NCBI GenBank assembly: GCA_039621445.1
Contig: CP154956.1
Span: 20,797,295-20,861,294, forward strand
Origin: Euglena gracilis
Lineage: Eukaryota > Euglenida > Euglenophyceae > Euglenales
Length of the DNA stretch: 64,000 nt
Direction of reading: 5' to 3'
The stretch's first letter is position 1; every line of letters begins with the position of its first letter. The position numbers and the translations under genes are program-made. Below the pieces are notes generated by a model that worked only from the letters and a program-made list of their open reading frames with translations, was not told where the DNA came from and did no database searches. Positions 10,791 through 21,479 of the stretch are shown here, in pieces.

Positions 10791-10897
10791 CCCCAACAAT
10801 GGCCGAAATTTTGCACTCAACGGCGAGAAGTTCGGCCACCGAATACTGGAGGAACGATGGGGGGGCCTGGGTGGGGGGGGGGGCTGAGACCCCCCCC

Positions 10898-11486
10898 CAG
10901 GGTTTGATATAAGGAGGGCGTACATGGTTTAGGTGGGGGGGACACCCCCCCCCCTCCTGCCCCGCAGGGGGGGGGGGGGTCCGGACCACCCCCCCCCCTC
11001 CCCACCTGCCAGAGGGGTCCGGACCGACCCTACCCTGGGGGGGGTACCCGGGACCCCCCCCAATTTTTTTCCTCCGGTGCTTTGCACCGAAATTTTTTTG
11101 CATTTTTGGCAAATTTTTGCCCCAAAAGTGCCCAAAATGGCACTTTTGGTCGTTTGGGGGGGTCAAAAATTTTCGGTCACCCAGACCGTGCCACTGTTTA
11201 GGTGGGGGGGGGGGTGTCCCCCCACCCCCCCTTAGATGCACTTTGGCTTCTGTCTGGTTTAAGGCCTGGCGCTGCATTCCGCTTCTGGCCCTTTCTTCGG
11301 AGCAACTCCCAATAATTGTCCGACCCCATATTCACTGGGACTTCAAACTTCCGTTTTGTGTTTTCCTTGCCCTTCCCCTCCCCCTTGGGTTTTCGGCTCC
11401 CCTTTCTGTTCCCCCACCCCCCCCCCTCCTGGCCCGCTGGGGGGTCCAGACCACCCCCCCCCCACCTGTCCTTATATCAAACCCTG
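10898..11486. mobile_element. Possible longer relative of the hAT-type MITE
   Basis: The left end cagggtttgatataagga and the right end tccttatatcaaaccctg are perfect inverted repeats. They match the ends of the 119-bp element at 16243. Both flanks are long C runs, so a target duplication cannot be read. The interior has two G/C-run blocks and a non-coding middle. It may instead be two separate partial copies. Confidence 0.5.
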
Positions 11487-11499
11487 CCCCCCCCCCCCC

Positions 11500-13466
11500 C
11501 CCCGGGGGCCCGAGGGACCCACTGTTGGGGGATCACTTTTGGGTTTCAAAATAGAAGAAAACCCCGCCTCTGGCGGGGTACCCACCCGGGTAATGCACTC
11601 CCTACCTATGACACTGTCAGGGTGGCCGATACAGCCCATAGTCGTCCCTATCGTAGGTCCCTATGCCGGACATTCAGTTCATTTTCTGCCAAAAGTTTTC
11701 ACGTCATCGATACCTGTCGGTGTATTTTTTTGCTGAAATCTGGGGGGGGGGGCTATATTAGGTATGTGAAAAAAATGGTATGTTCTAAAGATTTTGACCC
11801 ACCTCGGTTTTATGTCTGACCTGGGCGTGCATTCTCAAATTGTGTTTTGGTGTTTTAGGTATCCAAAGAGGGCAAAGTTTTTTTGGTTTTTGAACCCTCC
11901 GCTGTTTTATGCTTCCTTTTTTATGGCCAAAGAGCTCAGCATGATCACAAAACCTGGTCCCAACCCCCTCCCACCCCTGCGGGGACCCCACCACCCCACC
12001 ACCTTACCTCCTGGGGGGTAAGGTGGTGGGGGGGGACCACAGGGTGTCTGGACCCCCTTGGCAAGTTCCAAAAATAGCAAAAAAAAATTGTTTTCTGGCG
12101 CTTTGCATTGCGCGCCGGAAGGTGGACAAAAATGATCTTTTCCCTCACTTTTTGGTGTGGACATTTTTTTGACTTTTTTGGTGTTTTCCACATGAAAGCG
12201 TTCAAAAATTTTAAATAAAATTATTTTTCAGATTTATTTTCAGACTGATCTGGGATTTCCCACCCATTTTGGCTTTGGCTGTTCCAAAAAAATATTTTTC
12301 CTGGCCCCTGCAGTTTCGAGCCAGGAAGGGAGGTCGGACCGCCTCTGTGTTAAAAGGCTACAGGGCCAGCTCGTGGATTACAGGGCCAGCTACACTGGCT
12401 AGTTCCCCTGCAACTGGCGTGTGGCCCTGAAACCTGCCACAAATGCCCATTTTTGGCATTTGTTCATTTTTTTTGGACAAAATCAGCCCAAAAATAAACG
12501 AAAAACCCATGTCCACCTCGGCACGCAGCGCCGGGGTTTTTTTTTTCAGCAGGGAAGCCCGGGGCGGGGTCCAGCCAGTGGCTTGATAAAATAGCTAGCT
12601 GGTGGTTCCCCCCAAGGGCTTTAAGCAGAAGCCTTGTAGCAACGCCGGCCCTCCACCAGCGTTTTGTCTGGAGGTCCCTTCCTCGGCAGGGCTGGAATGG
12701 GAAAACCTTATGGGGGATTGACCCCATCAATTTTTCCCCAGTCAATTTCAACAGGGGTCAAATTTGGTTACTCAGTGGGGTCGCATTTTCGTAAAACTAT
12801 CATTTTTGGGACCCCCCAAAGTACAAGAATAAAAGCAAAACCCAACCTTGAGACAACTCATCGTTTCAGAAAGGGTCTGCTGTTTCTCAACGTTTTTCTC
12901 ACCGTCATAAGAGGCCTCTTTTCAAGGTCTCTCATTTCTCTCTTTTTGGGGATTCTATTTGGCATTTTGGTTTTGATCCCGTGGGCGGGTGGGTGGCTGG
13001 GTGGCTAAGAAGTTGTCCCCCCGTTTCTTCACTGACCGCCACAGAAAAAAAATGAGTCTTCCTGACAGCTCGAACCACATTGGTGCAAATATTATGTGAT
13101 TTCCACCATGCTCGTATTTAAAATGGAATGTAAAAAAACAAAGTGGACGTTAATGAAACACAAATTGCATCCTATTTTCGAGCGTGTTCGAGATAGGTAC
13201 AACGCATTTCGCGGTCAAACTTTACACCCGAAGTTGTGATATTTTCTCCAAATAATGTACCCCCACGCACAATGTTCACAATTTGTAATTTACCCCCCAT
13301 GCACAATGTTGACAATACATAATACACACCCCATGCACAATATACCCCCCCAGGGGCAATGTTCCCCCAGGGGGGAACATGTTCACAACCGTGTTCCCCC
13401 ATGTTTGGGGGAGTTATGTAGTTATCTATTTATTTATTTATTTATTTATGCATTCATTTATTAATT

Positions 13467-13513
<47 letters not shown>

Positions 13514-14250
13514 TTGGGCTTGCAACGGGGCATCTGTCCCGTGGCCAGGGCCAGGCGTCCGGTCCCCCTGCTCAGGCACAACCAGCAGCTGTTCGGGGAC
13601 TCTGTCCTGGGCGAGGGCTCAGCCGAGCGCCGCCGCCCCCAAGACTTCCTTTGACCGGCTTCCTCCCTGCCCCGCCCCCCCTCCCCCCCCCCCCCCCCCC
13701 GTATCTGACCGTGACCCAACCCTGAGCGTTCCGCCGTCGTTCCCCAAATTCTCGCCTGCGCTCAGTTGCGGCCCCGGCATTCGGGGCGGGCCACCGGGGG
13801 CGGTTGTCCCCCATGGTTGCGCTGCAGACCGCCCCCCATGGGAAGCTGCCGTACGGCCCCTTGTTGGCAGCGCCACTGGTTCTCAGGGGTTCCCTTCCCA
13901 CAATTCAACCAGCACAAAAAAGGAGCAAACCCCACCCCGAAAATCCAGTTCACGGTATCCGTATTTTAGTGACGTCCGGGAAACAGGGGGGGAATTGCCG
14001 TGATTAATAATAATATTTGGCAGGTAAAGTCGCCCGTGATCGCAGATAAAGAATGGGATTTCCTGGATCGAACCACCAGCATCAACCAAACCAATGCCAA
14101 TCCAGTGTGCGATTTTGCAAGGGTTGGATATTGGTATTTGGGGGTTGACCCATTCTGTTGCGCATGAGAGACATTCAACAATCCTCTTCTTTATCAACTT
14201 GGAATATCACCCTGGGGGGGGTGCTTAGGTGTGGGTTTCAGTGTCAGGGG
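11500..14250. other. Repeat-rich DNA with (TTTA)n and one possible exon
   Basis: This stretch holds inverted C/G-rich blocks (for example 11989-12035), a (TTTA)n microsatellite at 13424-13515 and a possible exon near 13516-13642. That candidate frame reads RRPVPLLRHNQQLFGDS and ends with TGA; codons are rich in G/C at third positions, but the splice site is weak. It could be the last exon of the GDAP2-like gene or chance. Nothing else is recognised. Confidence 0.35.
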
Positions 14251-14263
14251 GGGGGGGAAAAAT

Positions 14264-14710
14264 GCGTTTCGCATTTTTTCGCATTTTTGCGCATTTTTTG
14301 CGCATTTTTTCAAATTTTCCAAAAATGCGCATTTTTGCGCATTTTTTCGCATTTTTTTTTCGCATTTTTTTTTTTGTTTTTTTCAGCACATTTTTTTGCT
14401 TTTTGGCACATTTTTTCGTGATTTTCCAAAATTTTTGCATTTTTTGACCATTTTTGCAATTTTTTGCAAAAATTTGAAATTTTTGACTTTTTTTGAAACA
14501 TACACTTTCCTCATTATTCTACATAATTTCTTCAAATTTGGTGCCATTTTTGCATGTTTTTGGGTAATTTTTGCATTTTTGTGATTTTTGCGCATTTTTT
14601 CTCGGATTTTGCACATTTTTGCGCATTTTTTCCAAAAATGCGCATTTTTTGCGCATTTTTTTGCGCATTTTTGCGCATTTTTGCGCATTTTTGCGCATTT
14701 TTTCCGAGGC
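14264..14710. repeat. GCGCATTTTT / AAAAATGCGC array
   Basis: Dozens of gcgcattttt or gcattttt units with variable T runs lie here, in two blocks (14264-14420 and 14588-14705) separated by T-rich sequence. In each block a ccaaaaatgcgcatttttgcgc palindrome occurs. Lysine/asparagine-rich minus-strand frames are artefacts. Confidence 0.85.
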
Positions 14711-15118
14711 CGGGCGAGCGCATTTTCCCCCCCCCCCCTGCAGTGTGAAGAGTCGGGGAATTTTTTTGAAAGTGCCTTTAAATGGCGGTTTTGGGGGGGG
14801 GGCGAGAGATTCCTCCAATGGGATCCCCTCCGGGGTGCGCACTTTTTGGACTTCATTTTTGGGTCCTCGGGGGTGTGACATTTATTTGTGTACTGCACGC
14901 CATTTGGGCACGGCGCATTTAAAAGGGGATGGTTTAGGAGATGGACCATTTCAAAATTGTTATTTTTTATATCCATATTTGTGAAACAAAAGCTGAAAAA
15001 GGGAATGATTATGTGTGCTGCATTTGAAGTGAGGCGCAAGAGACTTGTTGGGGTGTGCGATTGTTTTTGCAGCACGACACCCTCGGCCCTGCGTTTGCGA
15101 TGGTGGTTTGACGACGAC

Positions 15119-15232
15119 ATGGGCTGCTGCTGCTCCGACAGCGACGAGGACAAGAAGAAGTCCGGGGAGTTCACTGACCTCCAGGACGAGGCCGAGAGGG
15201 CCCGGGCAGGGGAGCAGACGTCAGCGGCGACG
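15119..15232 (+). CDS. First coding exon of a protein starting MGCCCS
   Basis: The frame opens with ATG and reads MGCCCSDSDEDKKKSGEF, followed by an acidic stretch (TDLQDEAERARAGEQTSAAT), 38 codons, then a GT at 15233. A glycine at position 2 followed by a run of cysteines is the usual signal for N-myristoylation plus palmitoylation, so membrane anchoring is likely (inference). An acceptor (ttgtttttgcag) lies 48 bases upstream, so this may be exon 2 with a 5' UTR. The exon ends at a codon boundary and joins the exon at 16389 in phase. LAMTOR1 begins similarly (MGCC), but I see no further match to it. Confidence 0.6.
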
Positions 15233-15569
15233 GTGTGCAAGGCCGGTTGGGTCGGGGGAGCAAACGGTGCTGGCGGGAATTCCTCGGAGGGTATCATGGC
15301 CAGTGATCCGGTGCTACGCAATTTCGGAGGCGTTTTCTCTTTCCAAGGCACACCGTGTCGCTGATCCCGGGGGCTGTGCCGGCTGCCCGGCGGTGAAAGG
15401 TTCGCGGAGAGTCTTCCCCGGGCTCGGCTGACACCTCGGCCGGCACCGGCTGAGTTGCCACAAGTTGCTGTTGCTTTCCGAGCAAATTCCACCCGCCAGT
15501 GGCTTTGTCGCCCGGACCCCCTGTTTCCCTGTCCGGCCGGCAGCTGGATTGTCGCCAGGGCGTCACTTA

Positions 15570-16000
15570 AGCCAAAGCGCACCTCAGCCCCTGGGGCGGG
15601 TCCAGCCAGCACGCAGCCCTTTTTCCCCCCAGCGCCTTTTTCCAGCCCCAAAACCCCCTCTCCCCCATCAACGAGCGTTATTTGTTTATCAAACCGCCCG
15701 AAGGGTGGCTGGACAGCAACAGATGTTTGGCGTTTGCAGATGTAGGAATGGGCCAACTGCGTCGGGAAAGGGCCTGGCCAGGGCAATTTTTGTGTGTTCA
15801 ATGATCGATTTTTTGCAGAATTGCCTGTTTTGAAGAGGGTATTTTTTGCAGTTTTGATTTTTTTTTGGCACCTGGTTCGACCCCCGGTCGGGCCCAGTCC
15901 CAGCCTCTGTTGGAGCGTCAGCAGCAGCCTTTTTCCAGCCAGCCCAACTTATGCAGCCACTGAGCAGGACCCCCTCAGGGGGTCAGAAATGATGGAAATA
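15570..16000 (+). repeat. Dispersed repeat, copy 1
   Basis: Blocks such as gggtggctggacagcaacagat (near 15700), a cctggttcgaccccc block and agcagcctttttccagccag (near 15922) recur in the same order at 20430-20780. A weaker third copy starts near 16085. It is non-coding and intronic. Confidence 0.6.
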
Positions 16001-16242
16001 TCAGTTTTGCTTTAGAAGGGTCAAAGAAGGGCCGCAGCTCAAATTTCATTTCAATTGCATTTTGTTGGGGACATTTTTCAGTTTCGATTTTTTTGTGCCT
16101 GGTCCAATTCCGCCCAGTTCCAGCCAAGGGACCACATGTGGGCGGGGTCAACCAAGAACCCTTTTCCCAGCCTGCATGGACACCCTCCAGCCCCTGAAGT
16201 GCACCGCCCCTGCCGGCGTTACGCAACGCCGGGCCCGGAACC

Positions 16243-16361
16243 CAGGGTTTGATGTAAGGAGGGCGTACATGGTTTAGGTGGGGGGGGTGTCCCCCCCCCT
16301 CCTGGCCCGCAGGGGGGGGGGTCCGGACCACCCCCCCCACCTGTCCTTATATCGAACCCTG
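16243..16361. mobile_element. hAT-type MITE, 119 bp, with 8-bp target duplication
   Basis: The ends are cagggtttgatgtaagga and the inverse of cagggttcgatataagga, 16 of 18 positions matching. The flanks carry an exact 8-bp direct repeat ccggaacc (16235-16242 and 16362-16369). Ends starting CAGGG with 8-bp duplications are typical of the hAT superfamily. The interior has no coding capacity. It sits 27 bases before the exon at 16389, inside the intron. Confidence 0.85.
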
Positions 16362-16388
16362 CCGGAACCCTTTGACCCCAACCTGCAG

Positions 16389-16499
16389 GGCCCCGGCCCC
16401 CCCAGCAGCGGGAAGCTGGGGCGCTACGAGACCGCCGCCGCCGCCGCCCCCGCCCCGCCGGACCGAATGGCGGTGGCCACGGATTCGCTTCACACCGGC
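16389..16499 (+). CDS. MGCCCS protein, exon 2 (Ala/Pro-rich)
   Basis: The exon follows the acceptor aacctgcag and is followed by GT at 16500. It reads GPGPPSSGKLGRYETAAAAA and continues PAPPDRMAVATDSLHTG, exactly 37 codons. It is in phase with the previous exon, and almost every codon ends in G or C. The Ala/Pro-rich composition suggests an unstructured linker. The hAT-type MITE lies just upstream. Confidence 0.55.
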
Positions 16500-16776
16500 G
16501 TGACCCCCCCCCCCCCCAGGGGTGGTGGGTTTTTGGGAGTTGGGGGGTGGGGGTTGGGGCTACTGGACGCCCTCCCCCCCGGAGGGGGTGGGGTGTGCCA
16601 AGGGTCAGTCCATGGCCGGGCCAAATTTTGGGCGGGCCTTGCGTGGGTGGGTGGATTGACCCCCGGGGGGGGGGGGGAGTCATGTGTGGTGTGTTTTGAA
16701 AAAGTGGGGTCGGATTGGGCCCGGGAAAATGTGCAGCCCCGGGGGGTCATGAAGTGAATCCGTGGCAGTGACGCAG

Positions 16777-16847
16777 GAGCTGGAGGCCATACCGGATGTG
16801 GAGGCCCCGCCAGACCCGGTCTGGAAGCCAAAGGCGTGGGCTCCCCG
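16777..16847 (+). CDS. Possible exon 3 of the MGCCCS protein
   Basis: After cagtgacgcag the frame reads ELEAIPDVEAPPDPVWKPKA (then WAPR), again with G/C-ending codons and in phase with exon 2. The acceptor has a poor pyrimidine tract and the donor cgGTTGGG is weak, so the borders are tentative. The content resembles a short acidic/proline motif region. No family recognised. Confidence 0.38.
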
Positions 16848-17101
16848 GTTGGGTCATGCCAAAGAAGCCCGTCTTCATTGGCTTGGTTGTGGATGACTTT
16901 GGCAGCATTGGTGCGAGCCCATGCGATCAAATTGGGGTGGGGGGGAGACCAAATGCAGTGACACTGTTGCCATGCTCCTGTCGATTTTTTTTTGTGTCTG
17001 CTGAGAAATGAAATTTAGAAAAATTTTGCATTTTAAACAGTTTTTTTTTCTGAGGCAATCAGTTGTATACATCAAACCGCCCTGTTCAATGTAAACCCTC
17101 C

Positions 17102-17545
17102 CCCAAAAATAAGACCCGGGTCTTATTTTTGGGTCCGTTGCTGGAAACATCCAGGGGGGGGTCTTATCTTTGGGGGGGGGTCTTATTTTTGGATTTTTTC
17201 TTGACCGACCCTGGCCGAAAAAAAACATCATTTTTCAGGTTCCCAAAAACACTAAAAATTTTCCTTCGGCGCTTCGCGCCATGTGTAAATTTGTGTAAGT
17301 TGACATTTAGCATGTTTTTTTTGCACTTCAAGAATCTGAAATTTTTTGAAATTTCATCATTTTTGTGTCTGAAATTTGGGTTTTTGGCAAATTTCTCAGG
17401 GAAAATTTTCACGGTCCCCGGCGCTTTGCGCCGTCAGGGGGGTCTTATTTATGGGGGGGTCTTATTTTTGGATTTTTGCTCGATGGGCCCAGGGGGGGTC
17501 TTATTTTTTGGGGGGGTCTTATTTTTTGGGGGGGGGTCTTATTTT
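17102..17545. repeat. GGGTCTTATTTTTGGG palindromic repeat cluster
   Basis: Positions 17102-17133 are a perfect 32-base palindrome centred on gacccgggtc. The half-unit ggggggtcttatttttgg recurs at about 17155, 17174, 17437, 17453, 17496, 17512 and 17530. It looks like decayed ends of one repeat family; the middle (17200-17430) is unrelated AT-rich DNA. No gene seen. Confidence 0.8.
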
Positions 17546-17559
17546 GGGGGGGTTATGTG

Positions 17560-18840
17560 GTGTGATACACCTGCTCTCACCCCTCATTTATGGGGAAGAT
17601 CTTTTTTGCCCATTTGCTGAAAATTTTGTTGACCCCCTGGGCTGTGAAATATATTAACTTTGCCTCTGGGCACACAATGTGAGGGATAAGTTGTATATTT
17701 ACGTTTTTAATATTGTCCAAAAGCCTTGAAAATTTGCATTTTTTGGGTACACCCACCTAAATTTTTTGATTTTTTTTGGTATTTTGCTCTTTTGCTCTTT
17801 TTTTTGCTAGTTGCTGAGGGAGTTTCTTCTGACAACAGATTCCCCTGACAAAATCGGAGTTGCACATGGACCTTTTTTTGGGACGAATTTTGTGTTGCAT
17901 TTTTTTAAAAAAAATCTAAGGGCATGCCATCGGCAATGAACCGGCTGTCAGCAAGAAGCTGCAACACCCTCACAAAAGTGGGTTTTTTGCAGGGTATCGA
18001 GATGGTGAATTTCATGTTTTCTTGAAGCCTGTTTCATGGGAATTCCAACGCACCAAGTTCCAGAGCTCAGCTCAGGGTTCCAGAGTTGTGTGCTGTTTAC
18101 TTTTTTGAAAGTCCACGTTTTCCAAAAATTTAGCTTGTCATGTGCGAAACAGGGGGAAACCAGGAAAACAGGTGGAGGCATATACATATACATATATTAC
18201 ATATATTATATATATTATTTATTATATATATTATATATAATATATATGTATGTATGCACATGTATATATTGATGTATATAATACATATGGATCAAGAAAA
18301 TATTCCTGCAATGATTATTGCGTCGGTGGTTCATGTTCATTTTCAGGTATCTTTAGGCGTCGGATCTAGCATTTATGATTTTTTTGTGTTCCTTTGCGCG
18401 TTTTTTTGTTTTAGGGGTTTGGGCTCAGGTTTTTGATATAGCGCGAAGTTGCGAAACCCCCAGGTCGACCAGGAAATTACACAAAATTACATAAAACCAC
18501 AAGATTGCAATGGATGCAATCTTATCCATTGCATTTCCGGTGTGGTATGCTGTTTGTTTGCCTTGCACCATGTAGTGATTTTTAAAGTTTGTTTTGAAAA
18601 AAGTTTGCTTTCCAGATTGAAACAGATTGATAGAGAACCCTGAAAATTGTCGTAGATGAAAGGGATAGAGAAAACAGGAGGGTTTCCACCTCTGTGACTG
18701 GTGCATTTATTAATTATTAATGCATTTGTACTCCACCTGTATCAGATGTCCCCACTGTTAAACCTCCCCAAAATAACTCTTCCACTTGGAACACTTGGAA
18801 CATATGCGCAAGCGCACATGAACCATTCAAATTATTTTCT
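17560..18840. other. Intron-like DNA without recognised gene
   Basis: AT-rich, with a (TA)n/TATATAT cluster at 18180-18290. I see no convincing exon, although gcaatgaaccggctgtcagc near 17930 has coding-like composition. Confidence 0.5.
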
Positions 18841-18848
18841 TTGTGCAG

Positions 18849-19010
18849 TTGCACCAAGGAACACTCGGGGAATACAGCAACGTTGTGGGAGACCGCAATT
18901 ACCCCATGTACGCTGAGATTCAGCCAACAGCTTCCTATGCCAACCTGCAAAGCTGGAGTGGAAATGCAGCGCCCACAAAGTCGAGGCGTTGTATAGCTTT
19001 TCTGATTTAG
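18849..19010 (+). CDS. Terminal exon of a plus-strand gene (stop and poly(A) signals)
   Basis: An acceptor ttttctttgtgcag precedes a frame reading LHQGTLGEYSNVVGDRNYPM, then YAEIQPTASYANLQSW, ending with TAG at 19008-19010. It is probably the last exon of the MGCCCS gene, or an alternative end, since the frame starts at phase 0 like the earlier exons. The tyrosine-containing motifs (EYSNV, SYANL) look like short binding motifs in an unstructured tail; this is speculation. A second frame is open for a similar length, so the reading is not certain. Confidence 0.5.
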   Translation: MHQGTLGEYSNVVGDRNYPMYAEIQPTASYANLQSWSGNAAPTKSRRCIAFLI

Positions 19011-19014
19011 TCAA

Positions 19015-19037
19015 AATAAACGTGTTTCAATAATAAA
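19015..19037 (+). other. Two AATAAA poly(A) signals
   Basis: AATAAA occurs at 19015-19020 and 19032-19037, starting 5 and 22 bases after the TAG stop. The position fits 3'-end formation of the gene ending at 19010. Confidence 0.55.
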
Positions 19038-19879
19038 GGTGGTTTATTTTTCACCTCCAAATTTTGGCTGAAAAATGCCATCCAGCGGGATTTGGGCTTT
19101 TTCGCCTGTTTTCTGCCTGTACCTGCCGGGTCCAGCCTGCTGGACCTCCCCTGGACCCCACCCTCTAGGATTTCAGGGTATTAGGATTTGCCGATGCCCG
19201 AATTCGGACCCAGAAAGTGCTTTGCCATGTTCAGTTTCCAGCAGTTTACCGTGTTGAAGTATTCACATAATTGCACCAAATCCTTCATCTCTGTGAAACA
19301 TTCACAATTACACCGTTCTTTTGCTCAATTGCGCAAAGGAGCATTGTTTGTTCCTTTGCGCAATTACTTCCTCATTACAAGCAATGGTGGAATTGTCCTT
19401 TAAATGGTTCTCTTGCGCACATGCGCAAAGGGAAAAGGTCGAAGTGTATGGAGTCAAGTAGGATTTGGTCTCCTCTGCCCCAAGTTGTTCCAGCAACATT
19501 GATGGAGTTGGAAGGTTCCCAACCCCGTACGTGCGCCATATGTTGTGGTGATATTTGCTCGGGATATTTAAACGGTCAAAGTCCGTGCACTTCCCCTGCG
19601 GTCTTGGGACAACAGACCACATCACCATTATGGGTCTGGGTGCCATTCATTGGGACTTTCAAAAAAGCGGCTTATTTGCACAGATGTGCAAAAGGAAAAG
19701 ATAACCGTGTGCCAAGTGAGAGGTCCGCTGCTTAGAGAAAAATTTTTTGGCCGTTCTCAGTTGGATGTCGGCTGCGGTTTGCATGACCATTTGGCCGGAT
19801 TAGGGCGGAGGTTGCTGCTGCTATGTTGTCAGTCCGATACTCCAACGGGCTTTCCCCATCTTTTTCACCGTTCCTGCAG

Positions 19880-19988
19880 GCTCACCGCTCCAACATCGTC
19901 GAAGCGAGGAGGCCCAAGGCCGCCGCCGACACGTCGGATCGCCGAGCCTCCGGTTCCCCGCCATCCGAGACCTCCCCGATCACGACTG
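19880..19988 (+). CDS. Exon of a low-complexity acidic protein (a)
   Basis: The exon follows accgttcctgcag and ends before GTACGC. It reads AHRSNIVEARRPKAAADTSD then RRASGSPPSETSPITT, with Ser/Pro and Arg/Ala-rich composition and possible phosphorylation sites (SPP, TSP). It ends one base into a codon and joins the next exon (starting CT) to give Ala. It may be part of the MGCCCS gene (alternative splicing past the 18849 exon) or of a separate gene. Another frame is open too, so confidence is moderate. Confidence 0.5.
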
Positions 19989-20089
19989 GTACGCTACCCC
20001 GCAGCCCCAAGTCGACTCTGCGTGTAATACGGGGCGCATGGGCGAGGGTGCTTACCTCACCCCTCCCCATCTTTTTATTTCTCTTGCAG

Positions 20090-20151
20090 CTGCAAACGCA
20101 AAAGAAGCAGAAGAACCAGTTGCCCCAGAACCTAATCAACCTGCCCTTGAG
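20090..20151 (+). CDS. Exon of a low-complexity acidic protein (b)
   Basis: After tttatttctcttgcag the frame reads ANAKEAEEPVAPEPNQPALE and stops at a GT (20152). The sequence is acidic and proline-rich. It is in phase with the exon at 19880 and, ending on a codon boundary, with the exon at 21115. Confidence 0.5.
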
Positions 20152-20429
20152 GTGCTTTGTGGATCAAATATTTTTGGTGCACAGTTTTTTGTTTTGATTA
20201 TTTGTTTTACGCCATCGCAGGGAAGTAAACATCTGGCATTGAACTGTATTTTGTTCCTCGGATTATGGAGGCGAAAAGCAAAGTCACAGCTCATTAACAT
20301 AACATTCATTCTCTGTCAAACGATAACGAGGGTTTTCTGGGAAGCCAATGGTGCCGCCTACCCCCAAACAACAAGCTTTTTTTTTTTAACAGCCAGCAAC
20401 TCCCAGCCAGGTGTAGCTTAGAGAATTTG

Positions 20430-20780
20430 ACCCCGCCCCAGGTGTCCAGTCAGCAGCTTTCTTCCAGCGCCAGACCTCCCCAATGAGATTCATTCATTTC
20501 CTGCCGCCCTTTGGGCGGCTGGACAGTAACAGATTTTTCGCTTTGGGAGAGCAAAAATAGGCAAAATGGGTCAAAAATGGACGAAAATGGGACATTTTTG
20601 TGGTCAATTTTGGGCATTTTTGTGGTTTTCGGTTTTTTTTTTGGTACCCGGTTCGTCCCCAACTCCAGACCGGGACTCCTATGGTGGGGGGGGTCAGTCA
20701 GCAGCCTTTTCCAGCCAGCGCAACTTTTCCGGCCATTGAGCTGGACCTCCCCGGGGGGGGGGGGGCGTTGTGGGACCCCC
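20430..20780 (+). repeat. Dispersed repeat, copy 2
   Basis: It has the same block order as 15570-16000: ggcggctggacagtaacag, then a ggtacccggttcgtcccc block, then tcagcagccttttccagcca and a cattgagctggacctcccc block. It is non-coding and lies in the intron after the exon at 20090. Confidence 0.6.
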
Positions 20781-21114
20781 AGGGGGGGGCGCCAGGGGTG
20801 CCAGGGGGGGCGCTGAAATAGTCTGGGTCCAAAATTATTGGGCGAAGTGCCAAAAAACTTTCGAAAACAGGGTCAAGGATGGCTGAACAAAGTCGTGCCA
20901 TTGAATTTGCCTGTTTTTTTTTTTTTTGCTGAAAAGTTCCAACTCAGCTGGCCTTGGCCTTCCTGACAGGTGACATTCGGCCCGGCAGTTGGCCGAACCC
21001 CCCCCTTGCCCCCCTGCTTCCAACCTGTGGGCAGGATCCAGCTGGCCAATTGTTTCCCGCCAGCTTCCCCCCCCCCCCGCGCCGGATGGACCCACCCTCC
21101 TCTGGGTCTCTCAG

Positions 21115-21156
21115 AAAACCCCTGATCTCGACGACCACACGGCGAGCAATGGTTAA
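21115..21156 (+). CDS. Terminal exon of a low-complexity acidic protein (c)
   Basis: After ctgggtctctcag the frame reads KTPDLDDHTASNG and ends with TAA (21154-21156). Its phase matches the donor at 20152, giving NQPALE-KTPDLDD. It is a short acidic tail. No clear AATAAA follows within 80 bases. The first DIRS remnants start about 320 bases downstream. Confidence 0.48.
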   Translation, partial: KTPDLDDHTASNG

Positions 21157-21479
21157 TTTGCATTTTATTTGCGTCTTTGCCTTTTACCCATACGTTCTCT
21201 ACCTCTGACACCACAGATATTGACTCTGCCCCCTCATGTCTGTGCCTTTCTCCCTATCTGCTTTCCAAAGAGATTGTAGCTCGCAACAGATTTCTTGAAA
21301 GCTTCTCTTCCAAATCCCCATACCCTTGGTGACTGATAGTTTTCCCTGGTCTAAAGTTCCCCCTCCCCCCCCCACTTTTTCCGGCCGAAATCAGAAATTG
21401 GCCCGGCTGAAAATCCCCCCACCAAATATTTTGTCCCCGGAAAGGGTGGATCGCTGAAAGGAAGGGGAAGAGGAAGCTA

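Noticed and set aside
15119-15232. LAMTOR1 (Ragulator p18) as identity of the MGCCCS gene
   Set aside because: Only the MGCC start is shared; the later exons show no LAMTOR1 blocks.
14383-15801. 472-codon minus-strand frame
   Set aside because: It crosses the GCGCATTTTT array (Lys/Asn/Arg runs) and the antisense of the MGCCCS exon; no motif.
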